From: Pseudomonas sp. IAC-BECa141
GTDB taxonomy: Bacteria > Pseudomonadota > Gammaproteobacteria > Pseudomonadales > Pseudomonadaceae
Length of the DNA: 64,000 bases
Reading direction: 5' to 3'
NCBI RefSeq assembly: GCF_020544405.1
Contig: NZ_CP065410.1
Span: forward strand, 2,108,001 to 2,172,000
Below are positions 1 through 10,600 of this stretch, piece by piece. Position 1 is the stretch's first letter. Every line of letters starts with the position of its first letter. Under the pieces are notes generated by a model. The model did not search any database. It had not been told where the DNA came from and saw only the letters and a program-made list of their open reading frames with translations. A program made the translations under genes and the position numbers.

Positions 1-3000
1 GCTTGCGCGGTGCGCTGGACATCGCCGCGTTGCAGAACAGCTTCAATCAACTGGTGGCGCGTCACGAGCCGTTGCGCACCACGTTCCGTCAGGACGACGA
101 GCGCACTGTGCAGGTGATTCATGCGCAGGGCCAACTGACGATTGAACAGCACAGCCTCGACGCCGAGGACACTCTTTCGAACTGGGTGCAGGCGCAGATT
201 CGCCGGCCGTTCGATCTGCTGAACGGGCCGCTGCTGCGCGTCAGCCTGCTGCGTCTGGCGGCGGATGATCACGTGCTGGTGATCACTCAGCACCACATCG
301 TTTCTGACGGCTGGTCGATGCAAGTGATGGTGCGCGAACTGATGGCGATGTATGCCGCACAACGCGCCGGCCAACCGCTCGAACTGCCCGCGCCGGCGCT
401 GCAATACGCCGATTTCGCGCAGTGGCAACGGCAATGGATGGAGGCGGGCGAGCGTCAGCGTCAGCTCGATTATTGGGTGGGCCAACTGGGCGGCGAACAA
501 CCGGTGCTGGAGCTGCCGCTCGATCATTCGCGTCCGGCGGTGCAGAGCTACCGCGGCGCGCGACTGGATGCACCACTGGAATCCGCGTTGAGCATCCAAT
601 TGCAGGAGCTTGCCCGACGTGAGGGCGTGACGATGTTCATGCTCCTTTTGGCCTCGTTCCAGACCCTGTTGCACCGCTACAGCGGTCAGGACGATATCCG
701 CGTCGGCGTGCCGATTGCCAACCGCAACCGCGCCGAAACCGAGGGCCTGATCGGCTTCTTCGTCAACACCCAGGTGATGCGTGCACAGTTTGCCGGCGAC
801 CTGAGTTTCCGTGATCTGCTGGCGCAGACACGGCAGGCTGCAATGGGCGCCCAGGCGCATCAGGATCTGCCGTTCGAGCAATTGGTGGAAGCGCTGGCGC
901 CAGAGCGCAGCCTCAGCCACAGCCCGTTGTTCCAGGTGCTGTTCAACCACCAGCGCGATGCGGCGCCTGTCACCGATGTGGCGGATTTGCGCATCGAAGG
1001 CCTGCCATGGAACAGCGCCACCGCACAATTCGACCTGACCCTGGACACCACGGAAACCGCCGCCGGGCTGATGGTCAGCCTGACCTACGCCAGCGACTTG
1101 TTTGAAGCGTCGACCATTGCGCGCCTGTTCGAACATTGGCAGGCATTGTTGCGGGCGATTGTCGCTGAGCCGCAGCAAGCGATCGCCGCGTTGCCGATGC
1201 TCGCCGCGCAAGAGCGTCAGCAGATCCTTGAAGACTGGAACGCCACTGCCACCGAATACCCGCTACACCTGAGCGTGCAGCAGTTGATCGAAGCGCAAGT
1301 GCTGCGCACCCCGGACGCCCCGGCGCTGAAGTTCGCCGACGAATGCCTGAGTTACGCGCAGCTCAATGCCCGCGCCAACCGCCTGGCGCACAAGCTGATG
1401 GCGCAGGGTGTCGGACCTGAAAGCCTGGTCGGCATCGCTGCCGAACGTTCGATCGAAATGGTCGTCGGTCTGTTGGCCGTGCTCAAGGCCGGGGGCGCCT
1501 ACGTGCCGCTCGACCCGGAATACCCGCAGGATCGCTTGGCCTACATGATCGAAGACAGCGGCGTGCAGCTGTTGCTGACTCAGGCGCATCTGCTCGATGC
1601 CTTGCCATTGAGCGGGCAGGTGCAAACCCTGTTGCTCGAGGAATCGCTTGAGGGCTTCGCCAGCGACAATCCGGCCGTGGCGGTCACCGGTGAAAACCTC
1701 GCCTATGTGATCTACACCTCCGGTTCCACCGGCAAACCGAAAGGTGCCGGCAACCGTCATGTCGCCCTGACCAACCGTCTGTGCTGGATGCAACAGGCCT
1801 ATGAGATCGGCGCGGGCGACAGCGTGTTGCAGAAGACGCCGTTCAGCTTTGACGTTTCGGTGTGGGAGTTCTTCTGGCCATTGATGACCGGCGCACGGCT
1901 GGTCGTCGCAGCGCCGGGCGATCACCGCGATCCGGCAAGACTGGTGGCGTTGATCAACCGCGAACACATCACCACGCTGCACTTTGTGCCGTCGATGTTG
2001 CAAGCCTTCCTGCAGGACGCCGACGTCGCCACGTGCACCCGCCTGCAACGCATCGTGTGCAGTGGCGAAGCGCTGCCGGCGGACGCGCAACAGCAAGTCT
2101 TCGCCAAACTGCCGGCGGCCGGGCTTTACAACCTTTACGGCCCGACGGAGGCCGCCATCGACGTCACGCACTGGACGTGTGTGGAGGAGGGCCGCGACAG
2201 CGTGCCGATCGGACAGCCGATTGCCAACCTCGGCTGCTACATCCTTGACGACAACCTCGAGCCGGTGCCGACCGGTGTGCTCGGCGAGTTGTACCTGGCG
2301 GGCGTCGGCCTGGCGCGCGGTTACCACCAGCGTCCGGCGCTGACCGCCGAACGTTTTGCCGTCAGCCCCTATGGCGATGGCGAGCGGATCTACCGCACCG
2401 GCGACCTGGCGCGCTACCGCGCCGACGGCGTGATCGAATACGCCGGCCGGATCGACCATCAGGTCAAGCTGCGCGGCTTGCGTATCGAACTCGGTGAAAT
2501 CGAAGCGCGTCTGCTGGAGCATGGCAACGTCCGTGAGGCGGCGGTGCTGGTGATCGACGGCAAGCTGCTGACCGCTTACGTGGTGTTGAACGAAGAAAGC
2601 GCAGACTGGCGCGACAGCCTGATGCTTCACCTGCACGCCGGACTGCCGGAGTACATGGTGCCCAATCAGTGGCTGAATCTTGCGCAGATGCCGTTGAGCC
2701 CCAACGGCAAGCTGGATCGCAAGGCGCTGCCGAAACCCGAATTGGGCGCCGGCAAGGCCGAATACATCGCGCCGCGCAATGAGCTGGAGCAACGTATCGC
2801 GGCGGTGTGGGCTGATGTGCTGAAGCTGCCGCGAGTAGGGCTGGGCGATAACTTCTTTGAACTGGGCGGCGATTCGATCATTTCGATTCAAGTGGTGGCC
2901 CGTGCCCGTCAGGCCGGCATCCGCTTTACCCCCAAGGACTTGTTCCAGTATCAGACCGTCCAGGCACTGGCAGGCGTCGCGACGCTGGGCGATGGTGCGG

Positions 3001-6000
3001 GGCCGATCGACCAGGGCCCGGTCAGCGGTGCCACGCCGTTGCTGCCGTTCCAGCAGTGGTTCTTCGCGACGGACATTGCCGAGCGTCATCACTGGAACCA
3101 GTCGGTGATGCTCAAGCCGGCGATCTGCATTGAGGCCGATGCACTTGAACAAGCCTTGCAGGCGTTGGTTGCGCATCACGATGCCTTGCGTCTGTCGTTC
3201 ACTGAAACGAGCGACGGCTGGAGCGCAAATCACCACGCAACAACCGTCAGACACGCGCTGTTGATGCAGGCTTCGGTCAGCGATGAACAACAGTTGCAGG
3301 ACGCCTGCCTTGCGGCGCAGCGCAGCTTCGACCTGGCTCAAGGTCCGCTGTTGCGTGGCTTGCTGGTGAGCCTGGCCGATGGTTCACAACGCTTGTTGCT
3401 GGCGGTGCACCACCTGGTGGTGGACGGGGTGTCCTGGCGGATTCTGCTGGAAGATTTGCAAAGCGCTTATCAACAGCGCATCGATGGCAACCCCCTGCGC
3501 CTGCCGGCCAGGACCAGCGCCTTCAAGCACTGGGCCGAACGCTTGCAACAGCACGCGCCGCAACTGGCGGGTGAACTCGATCTGTGGCGCGCACAACTGG
3601 CTGATGCACCCGTCGACCTGCCGTGCATCAATCCGCAGGCCCGTCTGCAAAACCGCGATGCGCACACCGTACAGACGCGCCTCGATCAAGCGCTGACCCG
3701 ACAACTGCTGCAACACGCGCCGGCGGCGTATCGCACTCAGGTCAATGACCTGCTGATGACCGCGCTGGCCCGGGTCATCTGCCGCTGGACGGGGCAGGCT
3801 TCGACCCTGATTCAGCTGGAAGGGCACGGTCGTGAAGACCTGTTTGACGACCTTGACCTGAGTCGCAGCGTCGGCTGGTTCACCAGTCTGTTCCCGGTTC
3901 GCCTGACCCCGACCGCGTCGCTCGACGGTTCAATCAAGCAGATCAAGGAGCAGTTGCGGGCGATTCCCGGCAAGGGCCTGGGCTTTGGCGTGCTGCGTTA
4001 CTTCGGTGATGAAGCGACCCGCCGCGAGCTGGCGGCGCTGCCGACACCGCGCATCACGTTCAACTACCTCGGCCAATTCGACAGCCAGTTCGATGACGGC
4101 GCACTGTTCGCCCCGGCCAGCGAAAAGGCCGGGGACGAACAAAGTCCGTTGGCGCCGCTGGGCAACTGGCTGGAGCTCAATGGTCAGGTCTACGGTGGCG
4201 AGCTGAGTCTGGGCTGGACGTTCAGCCGCGAGATGTTCGATGAAGCGACCATTCAACGTCTGGCGGATGAGTACGCGAGCGAACTGGCGGCGCTGATCGA
4301 GCATTGCTGCGCTGCACGCAATGCCGGCGTCACGCCGTCGGACTTTCCGTTGGCGCCGCTCAACCAGCAACAGCTCGATGCCTTGCCGCACGCCGGTGCC
4401 GAGGTCGAAGACATCTACCCACTGTCGCCGATGCAACAGGGCATGTTGTTCCACAGCCTGTACGAACAGGGTTCGGGGGATTACATCAACCAGATGCGCG
4501 TCAGCGTCGAAGGTCTTGATCCCGAGCGTTTGCGTCAGGCCTGGCAGGGCGCCGTCGATCGGCATGCGATTCTGCGCACGCGCTTCGTGTGGATCTCCGA
4601 GCAGGAGCAGCCGCTGCAAATCGTCCAGCGTCGTGCCCAATTGCCGTTCAGCCTGCATGACTGGCGCGGTCGGCCTGACCTGGCGGGAGCGCTCGACGGG
4701 CTGGCGCAGGAGCAACTGCAACAAGGCTTCGACCTGTTGCAGGCGCCCTTGCTGCGCCTGGTGCTGGTCCGCACCGGCGATGACCGCTTCGAGATGATCT
4801 ACACCAGCCATCACATTCTCATGGACGGCTGGAGCAACTCGCAGTTGCTCGGCGAAGTGATGCAACGCTACGCCGGTGAAACCCCGGCCGCGCCGGTGGG
4901 CCGCTATGGCGATTACATCGGCTGGCTGCAGCGTCAGGACGGTCAGGCCAGCGAGCGTTTCTGGACGGAGCGTCTGGCCGACCTGGACGAGCCGACCCAT
5001 CTGGCCCGCAGTTGCCTCGATACACTGGCGACTGCCGGCCAGAGCGGTTACGACCAGCAGACCCATTGGCTGGACCGTGAGCAGACACAACGTCTGGGGG
5101 CGTTCGCCCGTCAGCACAAGGTCACCCTCAACACCGTGGTGCAGGCCGCCTGGCTGCTGCTGTTGCAGCGTTACACCGGGCAACCGACCGTGGCGTTCGG
5201 CGCTACGGTCGCCGGGCGTCCGGCCGAGTTGCCAGGTGTCGAGCAACAGATCGGTCTGTTCATCAACACGCTGCCGGTGATCGCCACCCCGCGTGTCGAG
5301 CAATCCCTCGGTGAGTGGCTGCAAACCGTGCAGGCGCTGAACCTGGCCATGCGCGAATTCGAATACACGCCACTGGCGGACATTCAGCGCTGGTCCGGGC
5401 AACGCGGTGAAGGCTTGTTCGACAGCCTGCTGGTGTTCGAGAACTACCCGGTGTCGGAGGCGCTGAACAACGGTGCGCCGCAAGGCTTGCGTTTCGACCA
5501 GGCGCGCAGCCAGGAGCAGACCAACCTGCCGTTGACGGTGCTGGTGGACCTGAGCGACAGCCTGTCGTTGCAGTTCGCCTATGCCCGTCAGCATTTCAGC
5601 GCAGCGCAGATCGAGCAGATCGCGGGTCACCTGCAGCACCTGTTGCAGCAAATGGCCGACTCGCCCGCGCAACGTCTGCTGGCCGATCTGAGCCTGTTCG
5701 ATGACGCACAACAACAGGCGATGTTGCACGACTGGAACCGCGCGCCGGCCACCTTTGCGCAAACCCGCACCTTGCCACAGCTGATCGAAGCGCAAGTGCG
5801 GCGGGCGCCGCAGGCGATTGCCGTGAGCCTGGGCGAGGAGCAATTGAGCTACGGCGAACTCAACGCCCGCGCCAACCGCCTGGCCCATGCTCTGATCGCG
5901 CGGGGCGTCGGGGCCGATGTGCTGGTGGGACTGGCAGCCGAGCGCTCGATCGAAATGATCGTCGGCCTGGTCGCCATCCTCAAGGCTGGCGGGGCTTACC

Positions 6001-7643
6001 TGCCGCTGGATCCGCAGTACCCGGCCGAGCGCCTGCAATACATGATCGAAGACAGCGGCATTGCCTTGCTGTTGATGCAGCCGGGTGTGCTCGATCATCT
6101 GGAGGTTGCCGAGCGCGTCGAAACCCTGCTGCTGGGTGATGACAGCCGCTGGCAGGATCAATTGGCAACCGATCCGCAGGTCTGGGCCGACAGCGCCAGC
6201 CTCGCTTACGTGATCTACACCTCGGGCTCCACCGGCAAGCCGAAAGGTACGCTGCTGGCTCACGACAACGTGCTGCGTCTGTTCGAGGCCACGCAGCCCT
6301 GGTTCAACTTCGGTGCCGAGGATCGCTGGACGCTGTTCCACTCGTACGCGTTTGACTTTTCGGTCTGGGAAATCTTCGGCGCACTGTTGCATGGCGGGCG
6401 TCTGGTGATCGTGCCGCACAGCGTCAGCCGCTCGCCGCAGGAGTTCCATGCGCTGCTGTGCCGTGAGCGCATCACCGTGCTCAACCAGACGCCGTCGGCA
6501 TTCAAGCAACTGATGCAAGTCGCTTGCGATGCGCCGCAGGTTCCGCAACTGTCGTTGCGTTACGTCGTGTTTGGCGGTGAAGCGCTGGAAGTGCGCAGCC
6601 TGCGTCCATGGTTCGAACGCTTCGGCGATGCCGCGCCACAGCTGATCAACATGTACGGCATCACCGAAACCACGGTTCATGTGACCTACCGACCGTTGAC
6701 CCTGGCCGATCTCGAACAGGATGCCGGCAGCCCGCTGGGCGAGCCGATCCCGGATCTGGGCTGGTACGTGCTCGACGCCGACCTGAAACCGGTGGCCAAG
6801 GGCTGCATCGGCGAGTTGCACGTCAGCGGTGCCGGGTTGGCACGCGGTTATCTCAAACGCGCCGACCTCAGCGCCTTGCGTTTCGTGCCGAACCCGTTCG
6901 CTGGCGACGGTGCGCGGCTGTACCGCACCGGTGACCTGGCGCGCTATCGCGCCGATGGCCGGATCGAGTACGCCGGGCGCATCGACCATCAGGTGAAGAT
7001 CCGTGGCTTCCGTATCGAGCTGGGTGAAATCGAGGCGCAACTGTTGGCGCTGCCGCAAATCCGTCAGGCCGTGGTGCTGGATCAGCCTGGCGCCGGCGGC
7101 GTGCAGCTGGTTGCGTATCTGGTGGCCGATCAGTCGGTCGACCTTGACCAGCAGGGCCAGTGGCGTGAGCGCCTGCGCCAGGCGCTCAAGCACAACTTGC
7201 CGGATTACATGGTCCCGGCGCACCTGTTGCTCCTCGACAGCCTGCCGCTGACCGCCAACGGCAAGCTTGATCGCAAGGCCCTGCCACAACCGGACGCCAG
7301 CCTGCTGCAAAACAGCTATGTGGCGCCTGAAACTGAACTGCAACGGCAGGTCGCCGGGGTCTGGGCCGATGTCCTGAAACTGGAGCGGGTCGGCCTGACA
7401 GACAATTTCTTCGAGCTCGGCGGTCATTCGCTGCTGGCCACGCAGGTGGCCCTGCGTCTGCGTGAGTTGCTGGGCTTCGAAGTGCCGTTGGCCAGCCTGT
7501 TCGCCAGTGCCGACCTGGCGGCTTTCAGCGAAGCCGTACAAGCCCTGCAACCCGATTTGCAGCCCGTTCATGATGTTTTGGCTAAATCCTTGGAGGCTCT
7601 CAATCGTTTATCAGCAGATGAACTTGAAAAACTGATTTCCTGA
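1..7643 (+). CDS. Pyoverdine side-chain NRPS, 5'-truncated (C-A-T-E-C-A-T)
   Basis: This is the 3' part of a nonribosomal peptide synthetase; the reading frame is open from the left edge (codons in phase with base 3) and 2546 residues are visible. Domains in order: C with HHIVSDGWS near residue 97, A with YTSGSTGKPKG near 571, T with FFELGGDS near 951, E with HHLVVDG near 1136 and EGHGRE, C with HHILMDGWS near 1603, A with YTSGSTGKPKG near 2071, and T with FFELGGHS near 2470. Reading the A-domain pockets by hand gives D-V-W-H-V-S-L-I-D (serine) and D-F-W-N-V-G-M-V-H (threonine). The inferred products are D-Ser (because of the E domain) followed by L-Thr. There is no terminal TE, so the chain must pass to the next protein, whose gene starts 12 bases after this stop. 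It belongs to the PvdI/PvdJ/PvdD family; which letter applies cannot be decided from this window. Confidence 0.93.
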   Translation, partial: LRGALDIAALQNSFNQLVARHEPLRTTFRQDDERTVQVIHAQGQLTIEQHSLDAEDTLSNWVQAQIRRPFDLLNGPLLRVSLLRLAADDHVLVITQHHIVSDGWSMQVMVRELMAMYAAQRAGQPLELPAPALQYADFAQWQRQWMEAGERQRQLDYWVGQLGGEQPVLELPLDHSRPAVQSYRGARLDAPLESALSIQLQELARREGVTMFMLLLASFQTLLHRYSGQDDIRVGVPIANRNRAETEGLIGFFVNTQVMRAQFAGDLSFRDLLAQTRQAAMGAQAHQDLPFEQLVEALAPERSLSHSPLFQVLFNHQRDAAPVTDVADLRIEGLPWNSATAQFDLTLDTTETAAGLMVSLTYASDLFEASTIARLFEHWQALLRAIVAEPQQAIAALPMLAAQERQQILEDWNATATEYPLHLSVQQLIEAQVLRTPDAPALKFADECLSYAQLNARANRLAHKLMAQGVGPESLVGIAAERSIEMVVGLLAVLKAGGAYVPLDPEYPQDRLAYMIEDSGVQLLLTQAHLLDALPLSGQVQTLLLEESLEGFASDNPAVAVTGENLAYVIYTSGSTGKPKGAGNRHVALTNRLCWMQQAYEIGAGDSVLQKTPFSFDVSVWEFFWPLMTGARLVVAAPGDHRDPARLVALINREHITTLHFVPSMLQAFLQDADVATCTRLQRIVCSGEALPADAQQQVFAKLPAAGLYNLYGPTEAAIDVTHWTCVEEGRDSVPIGQPIANLGCYILDDNLEPVPTGVLGELYLAGVGLARGYHQRPALTAERFAVSPYGDGERIYRTGDLARYRADGVIEYAGRIDHQVKLRGLRIELGEIEARLLEHGNVREAAVLVIDGKLLTAYVVLNEESADWRDSLMLHLHAGLPEYMVPNQWLNLAQMPLSPNGKLDRKALPKPELGAGKAEYIAPRNELEQRIAAVWADVLKLPRVGLGDNFFELGGDSIISIQVVARARQAGIRFTPKDLFQYQTVQALAGVATLGDGAGPIDQGPVSGATPLLPFQQWFFATDIAERHHWNQSVMLKPAICIEADALEQALQALVAHHDALRLSFTETSDGWSANHHATTVRHALLMQASVSDEQQLQDACLAAQRSFDLAQGPLLRGLLVSLADGSQRLLLAVHHLVVDGVSWRILLEDLQSAYQQRIDGNPLRLPARTSAFKHWAERLQQHAPQLAGELDLWRAQLADAPVDLPCINPQARLQNRDAHTVQTRLDQALTRQLLQHAPAAYRTQVNDLLMTALARVICRWTGQASTLIQLEGHGREDLFDDLDLSRSVGWFTSLFPVRLTPTASLDGSIKQIKEQLRAIPGKGLGFGVLRYFGDEATRRELAALPTPRITFNYLGQFDSQFDDGALFAPASEKAGDEQSPLAPLGNWLELNGQVYGGELSLGWTFSREMFDEATIQRLADEYASELAALIEHCCAARNAGVTPSDFPLAPLNQQQLDALPHAGAEVEDIYPLSPMQQGMLFHSLYEQGSGDYINQMRVSVEGLDPERLRQAWQGAVDRHAILRTRFVWISEQEQPLQIVQRRAQLPFSLHDWRGRPDLAGALDGLAQEQLQQGFDLLQAPLLRLVLVRTGDDRFEMIYTSHHILMDGWSNSQLLGEVMQRYAGETPAAPVGRYGDYIGWLQRQDGQASERFWTERLADLDEPTHLARSCLDTLATAGQSGYDQQTHWLDREQTQRLGAFARQHKVTLNTVVQAAWLLLLQRYTGQPTVAFGATVAGRPAELPGVEQQIGLFINTLPVIATPRVEQSLGEWLQTVQALNLAMREFEYTPLADIQRWSGQRGEGLFDSLLVFENYPVSEALNNGAPQGLRFDQARSQEQTNLPLTVLVDLSDSLSLQFAYARQHFSAAQIEQIAGHLQHLLQQMADSPAQRLLADLSLFDDAQQQAMLHDWNRAPATFAQTRTLPQLIEAQVRRAPQAIAVSLGEEQLSYGELNARANRLAHALIARGVGADVLVGLAAERSIEMIVGLVAILKAGGAYLPLDPQYPAERLQYMIEDSGIALLLMQPGVLDHLEVAERVETLLLGDDSRWQDQLATDPQVWADSASLAYVIYTSGSTGKPKGTLLAHDNVLRLFEATQPWFNFGAEDRWTLFHSYAFDFSVWEIFGALLHGGRLVIVPHSVSRSPQEFHALLCRERITVLNQTPSAFKQLMQVACDAPQVPQLSLRYVVFGGEALEVRSLRPWFERFGDAAPQLINMYGITETTVHVTYRPLTLADLEQDAGSPLGEPIPDLGWYVLDADLKPVAKGCIGELHVSGAGLARGYLKRADLSALRFVPNPFAGDGARLYRTGDLARYRADGRIEYAGRIDHQVKIRGFRIELGEIEAQLLALPQIRQAVVLDQPGAGGVQLVAYLVADQSVDLDQQGQWRERLRQALKHNLPDYMVPAHLLLLDSLPLTANGKLDRKALPQPDASLLQNSYVAPETELQRQVAGVWADVLKLERVGLTDNFFELGGHSLLATQVALRLRELLGFEVPLASLFASADLAAFSEAVQALQPDLQPVHDVLAKSLEALNRLSADELEKLIS

Positions 7644-7655
7644 GAGGACCACGGC

Positions 7656-10600
7656 ATGCAGCAGTTGATTGAATCGGTAGGCGCGCTTTCTCCCGAGAAA
7701 CGCAAGGCGCTGGCGATTCTACTGGGCAAACAGGGCATTAACCTTTATGGCATCGCGCCGATTTTCCGGCGCGCCGAAGGTGAACCGCTGCTTTTGTCTT
7801 ATGCCCAGGAGCGGCAGTGGTTTCTCTGGCAGATGGAGCCGGACAGCGCGGCGTACCACATTCCCACGGCGTTGCGCTTGCGCGGCGCCCTGGACATGGC
7901 GGTGCTGCAGCGCAGTTTCGATACGCTGATCGAGCGTCACGAAAGTCTACGCACCGGGTTTGCCCGAGGTGATCAGGACAGGGCCATTCAGCTGATCAAG
8001 GCGCCGTTTGCCTTGCAGATCGAGGTTCGCGAGCTGGAGGGCGAAGTCGATGAGCCGCGTTTGCGTGCGGCCATCGAAGCCGAGATTGCCCGCCCGTTCG
8101 ATCTGGAACAGGACACCTTGCTGCGGGTCTGCCTGCTGCGGCTGGCACCGGACGATCACGTTCTGGTGATGGTGCAACATCACATCATTTCCGATGGCTG
8201 GTCGATGCAAGTGATGGTTGGCGAACTGATCGAACTCTATGCCGGGTTCAGTCAGGGCGCACCGGCCACGCTGGCACCGTTGCCGATCCAGTACGCCGAT
8301 TTCGCCCAGTGGCAACGCAGCTGGATGGACGCCGGTGAGCGCGAGCGGCAATTGAGCTATTGGGTCGAACATCTGGGCTCGGATCCGGGCGTGCTGGAAC
8401 TGCCGGCCGATCATCCGCGCCCGCTGGTGCAAAGCTATCGCGGTGCACGTCTGGACATGCAGCTGGACGCGGCGTTGAGCAAAGACCTGCAGGACCTTGC
8501 GCGCCGTGAAGGCGTGACGATGTTCATGCTGTTGCTGGCCGCGTTCCAGACCTTGCTGCATCGTTACAGCGGTCAGGACGACATTCGCATCGGCGTGCCG
8601 ATTGCCAACCGCAACCGCGCGGAAACCGAAGGGCTGATCGGCTTTTTCGTCAACACTCAGGTCCTGCGTGCCACCCTCGACAGCAGCATGACGTTCAGCG
8701 CCTTGCTGGCCCAGGCCAGGCAATCGGCGCTGGGCGCGCAGGCGCATCAGGATCTGCCGTTCGAGCAATTGGTCGAAGCCCTGGCGCCGGAACGCAGCCT
8801 GAGCCGCAGCCCGTTGTTCCAGGTGATGTTCAACCATCAGAGTGGCGCGCGGCAGGCCCGGCAGGCCATGCAGTTGCCGGGGCTGGCGGTTGAAAGCGTG
8901 AACTGGGACAGCCTCACGGCGCAGTTCGACCTGACCCTGGAAACCCACGAATCGCCGGAAGGCGTGTGGGCCTCGCTGATCTACGCCACGGACCTGTTTG
9001 AAGCCGCCTCCATCGAGCGTATGGGCAGGCATTTGCAGGCGTTGCTCAAGGGCATCGTCAGCGATGCGCAACAACGTGTCGGCGAATTGCCGTTGCTTGA
9101 TGCCAGTGAGCGGCAGGTATTGCTGCACGACTGGAACCCTGTCGACGCACCGTTTGCCAGCGACCTGTGCATTCATCAGTTGATCGCCCGGCAGGCCGCG
9201 CAGACCCCGAATGCACGCGCGGTGACGTTCGCCGAGCGGCATCTGACCTATGCCGAGCTTGAAGCACGGGCCAACCCGTTGGCGCATGCGTTGATCGAGC
9301 GAGGCGTCGGTCCGGAGGTGCGCGTCGGCGTGGCGATGCAGCGTTCGGAGAATCTGCTGGTCGCGCTGCTGGCCGTGCTCAAGGCCGGGGGCGTGTACGT
9401 GCCGCTCGACCCGGATTACCCGGCCGACCGCGTCGCCTACATGCTCGAAGACAGCCGGGCGCTGTGCCTGCTGACCGAACGGGACGTCGCCGCCAGTCTG
9501 GCGACAGCGGCGGGCACCGACGTGCTGCTGATGGACAACGTCGCCGAGGATTTCGCCGCCTATCCGGCGCATGCGCCGCAAACGCGGGTGTCGGCCGACA
9601 ACCTGGCGTATGTGATTTACACCTCCGGTTCGACCGGCAAACCGAAAGGCGTGGCGATTGCCCATCGCAACGTACTGGCGCTGATCGACTGGTCGCAATC
9701 GGTGTACAGCCGCGACGATATTCAAGGCGTGCTGGCCTCGACGTCGGTGTGTTTCGACCTGTCGGTGTGGGAGCTGTTTGTCACTCTGGCCAACGGTGGT
9801 TCGCTGATCATCGCTCGCAATGCCCTGGAGTTGCCGCAGTTGCCGGCCCGCGATCAGGTGCGCCTGATCAACACCGTGCCGTCGGCGATTGCCGCCCTGC
9901 AACGCAGCGGCGAGATCCCGCCGAGCGTGCGCATCATCAATCTGGCCGGTGAGCCGCTCAAGCAGTCGCTGGTCGACACCTTGTATGCGCAACCGACGGT
10001 CGAGCATGTTTTCGACTTGTACGGCCCGTCGGAAGACACCACTTATTCAACCTGGACACGGCGCACGGCGGGTGGCCAGCCGAGCATCGGCCGGCCGCTG
10101 AAACACACCGCCAGCTATGTCCTCGATGGCGAGTTGCAACCGGTGCCGCAAGGCGTCGCCGCCGAACTGTACCTGGCCGGTGCCGGCATCACCCGCGGTT
10201 ATCTGGCCCGGCCGGCGTTGACCGCAGAAAAGTATCTGCCGAACCCGTTCGGCGCTCCGGGCGAGCGTTTCTACCGCACCGGTGACCTGACGCGTTATCA
10301 GCCTGACGGCAACCTGCAATACGTCGGGCGTATCGACCATCAGGTCAAGGTGCGTGGTTTCCGCATCGAGCTGGGTGAGATCGAAGCGCGTTTGCTGCAA
10401 CAAGACACGGTGCGCGAGCTGGCGGTGCTGGCGCAGGAAGGCGCGAGCGGTCAGCAACTGGTCGCCTACATCGTGCCGAGCGCTGCCCTGGGTAACGCCG
10501 AAGAACAAGCGCGGCTGCGCGAAGTGCTCAAGACCGCTCTGCGCGAGCACCTGCCCGAATACATGGTGCCGGCGCATTGGCTGTTCCTCGAAAAACTGCC

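Noticed and set aside
3930..7571. A 1213-codon minus-strand open frame opposite the first NRPS
   Set aside because: Same cause: codon-bias shadow without any recognisable motif, start site or promoter.
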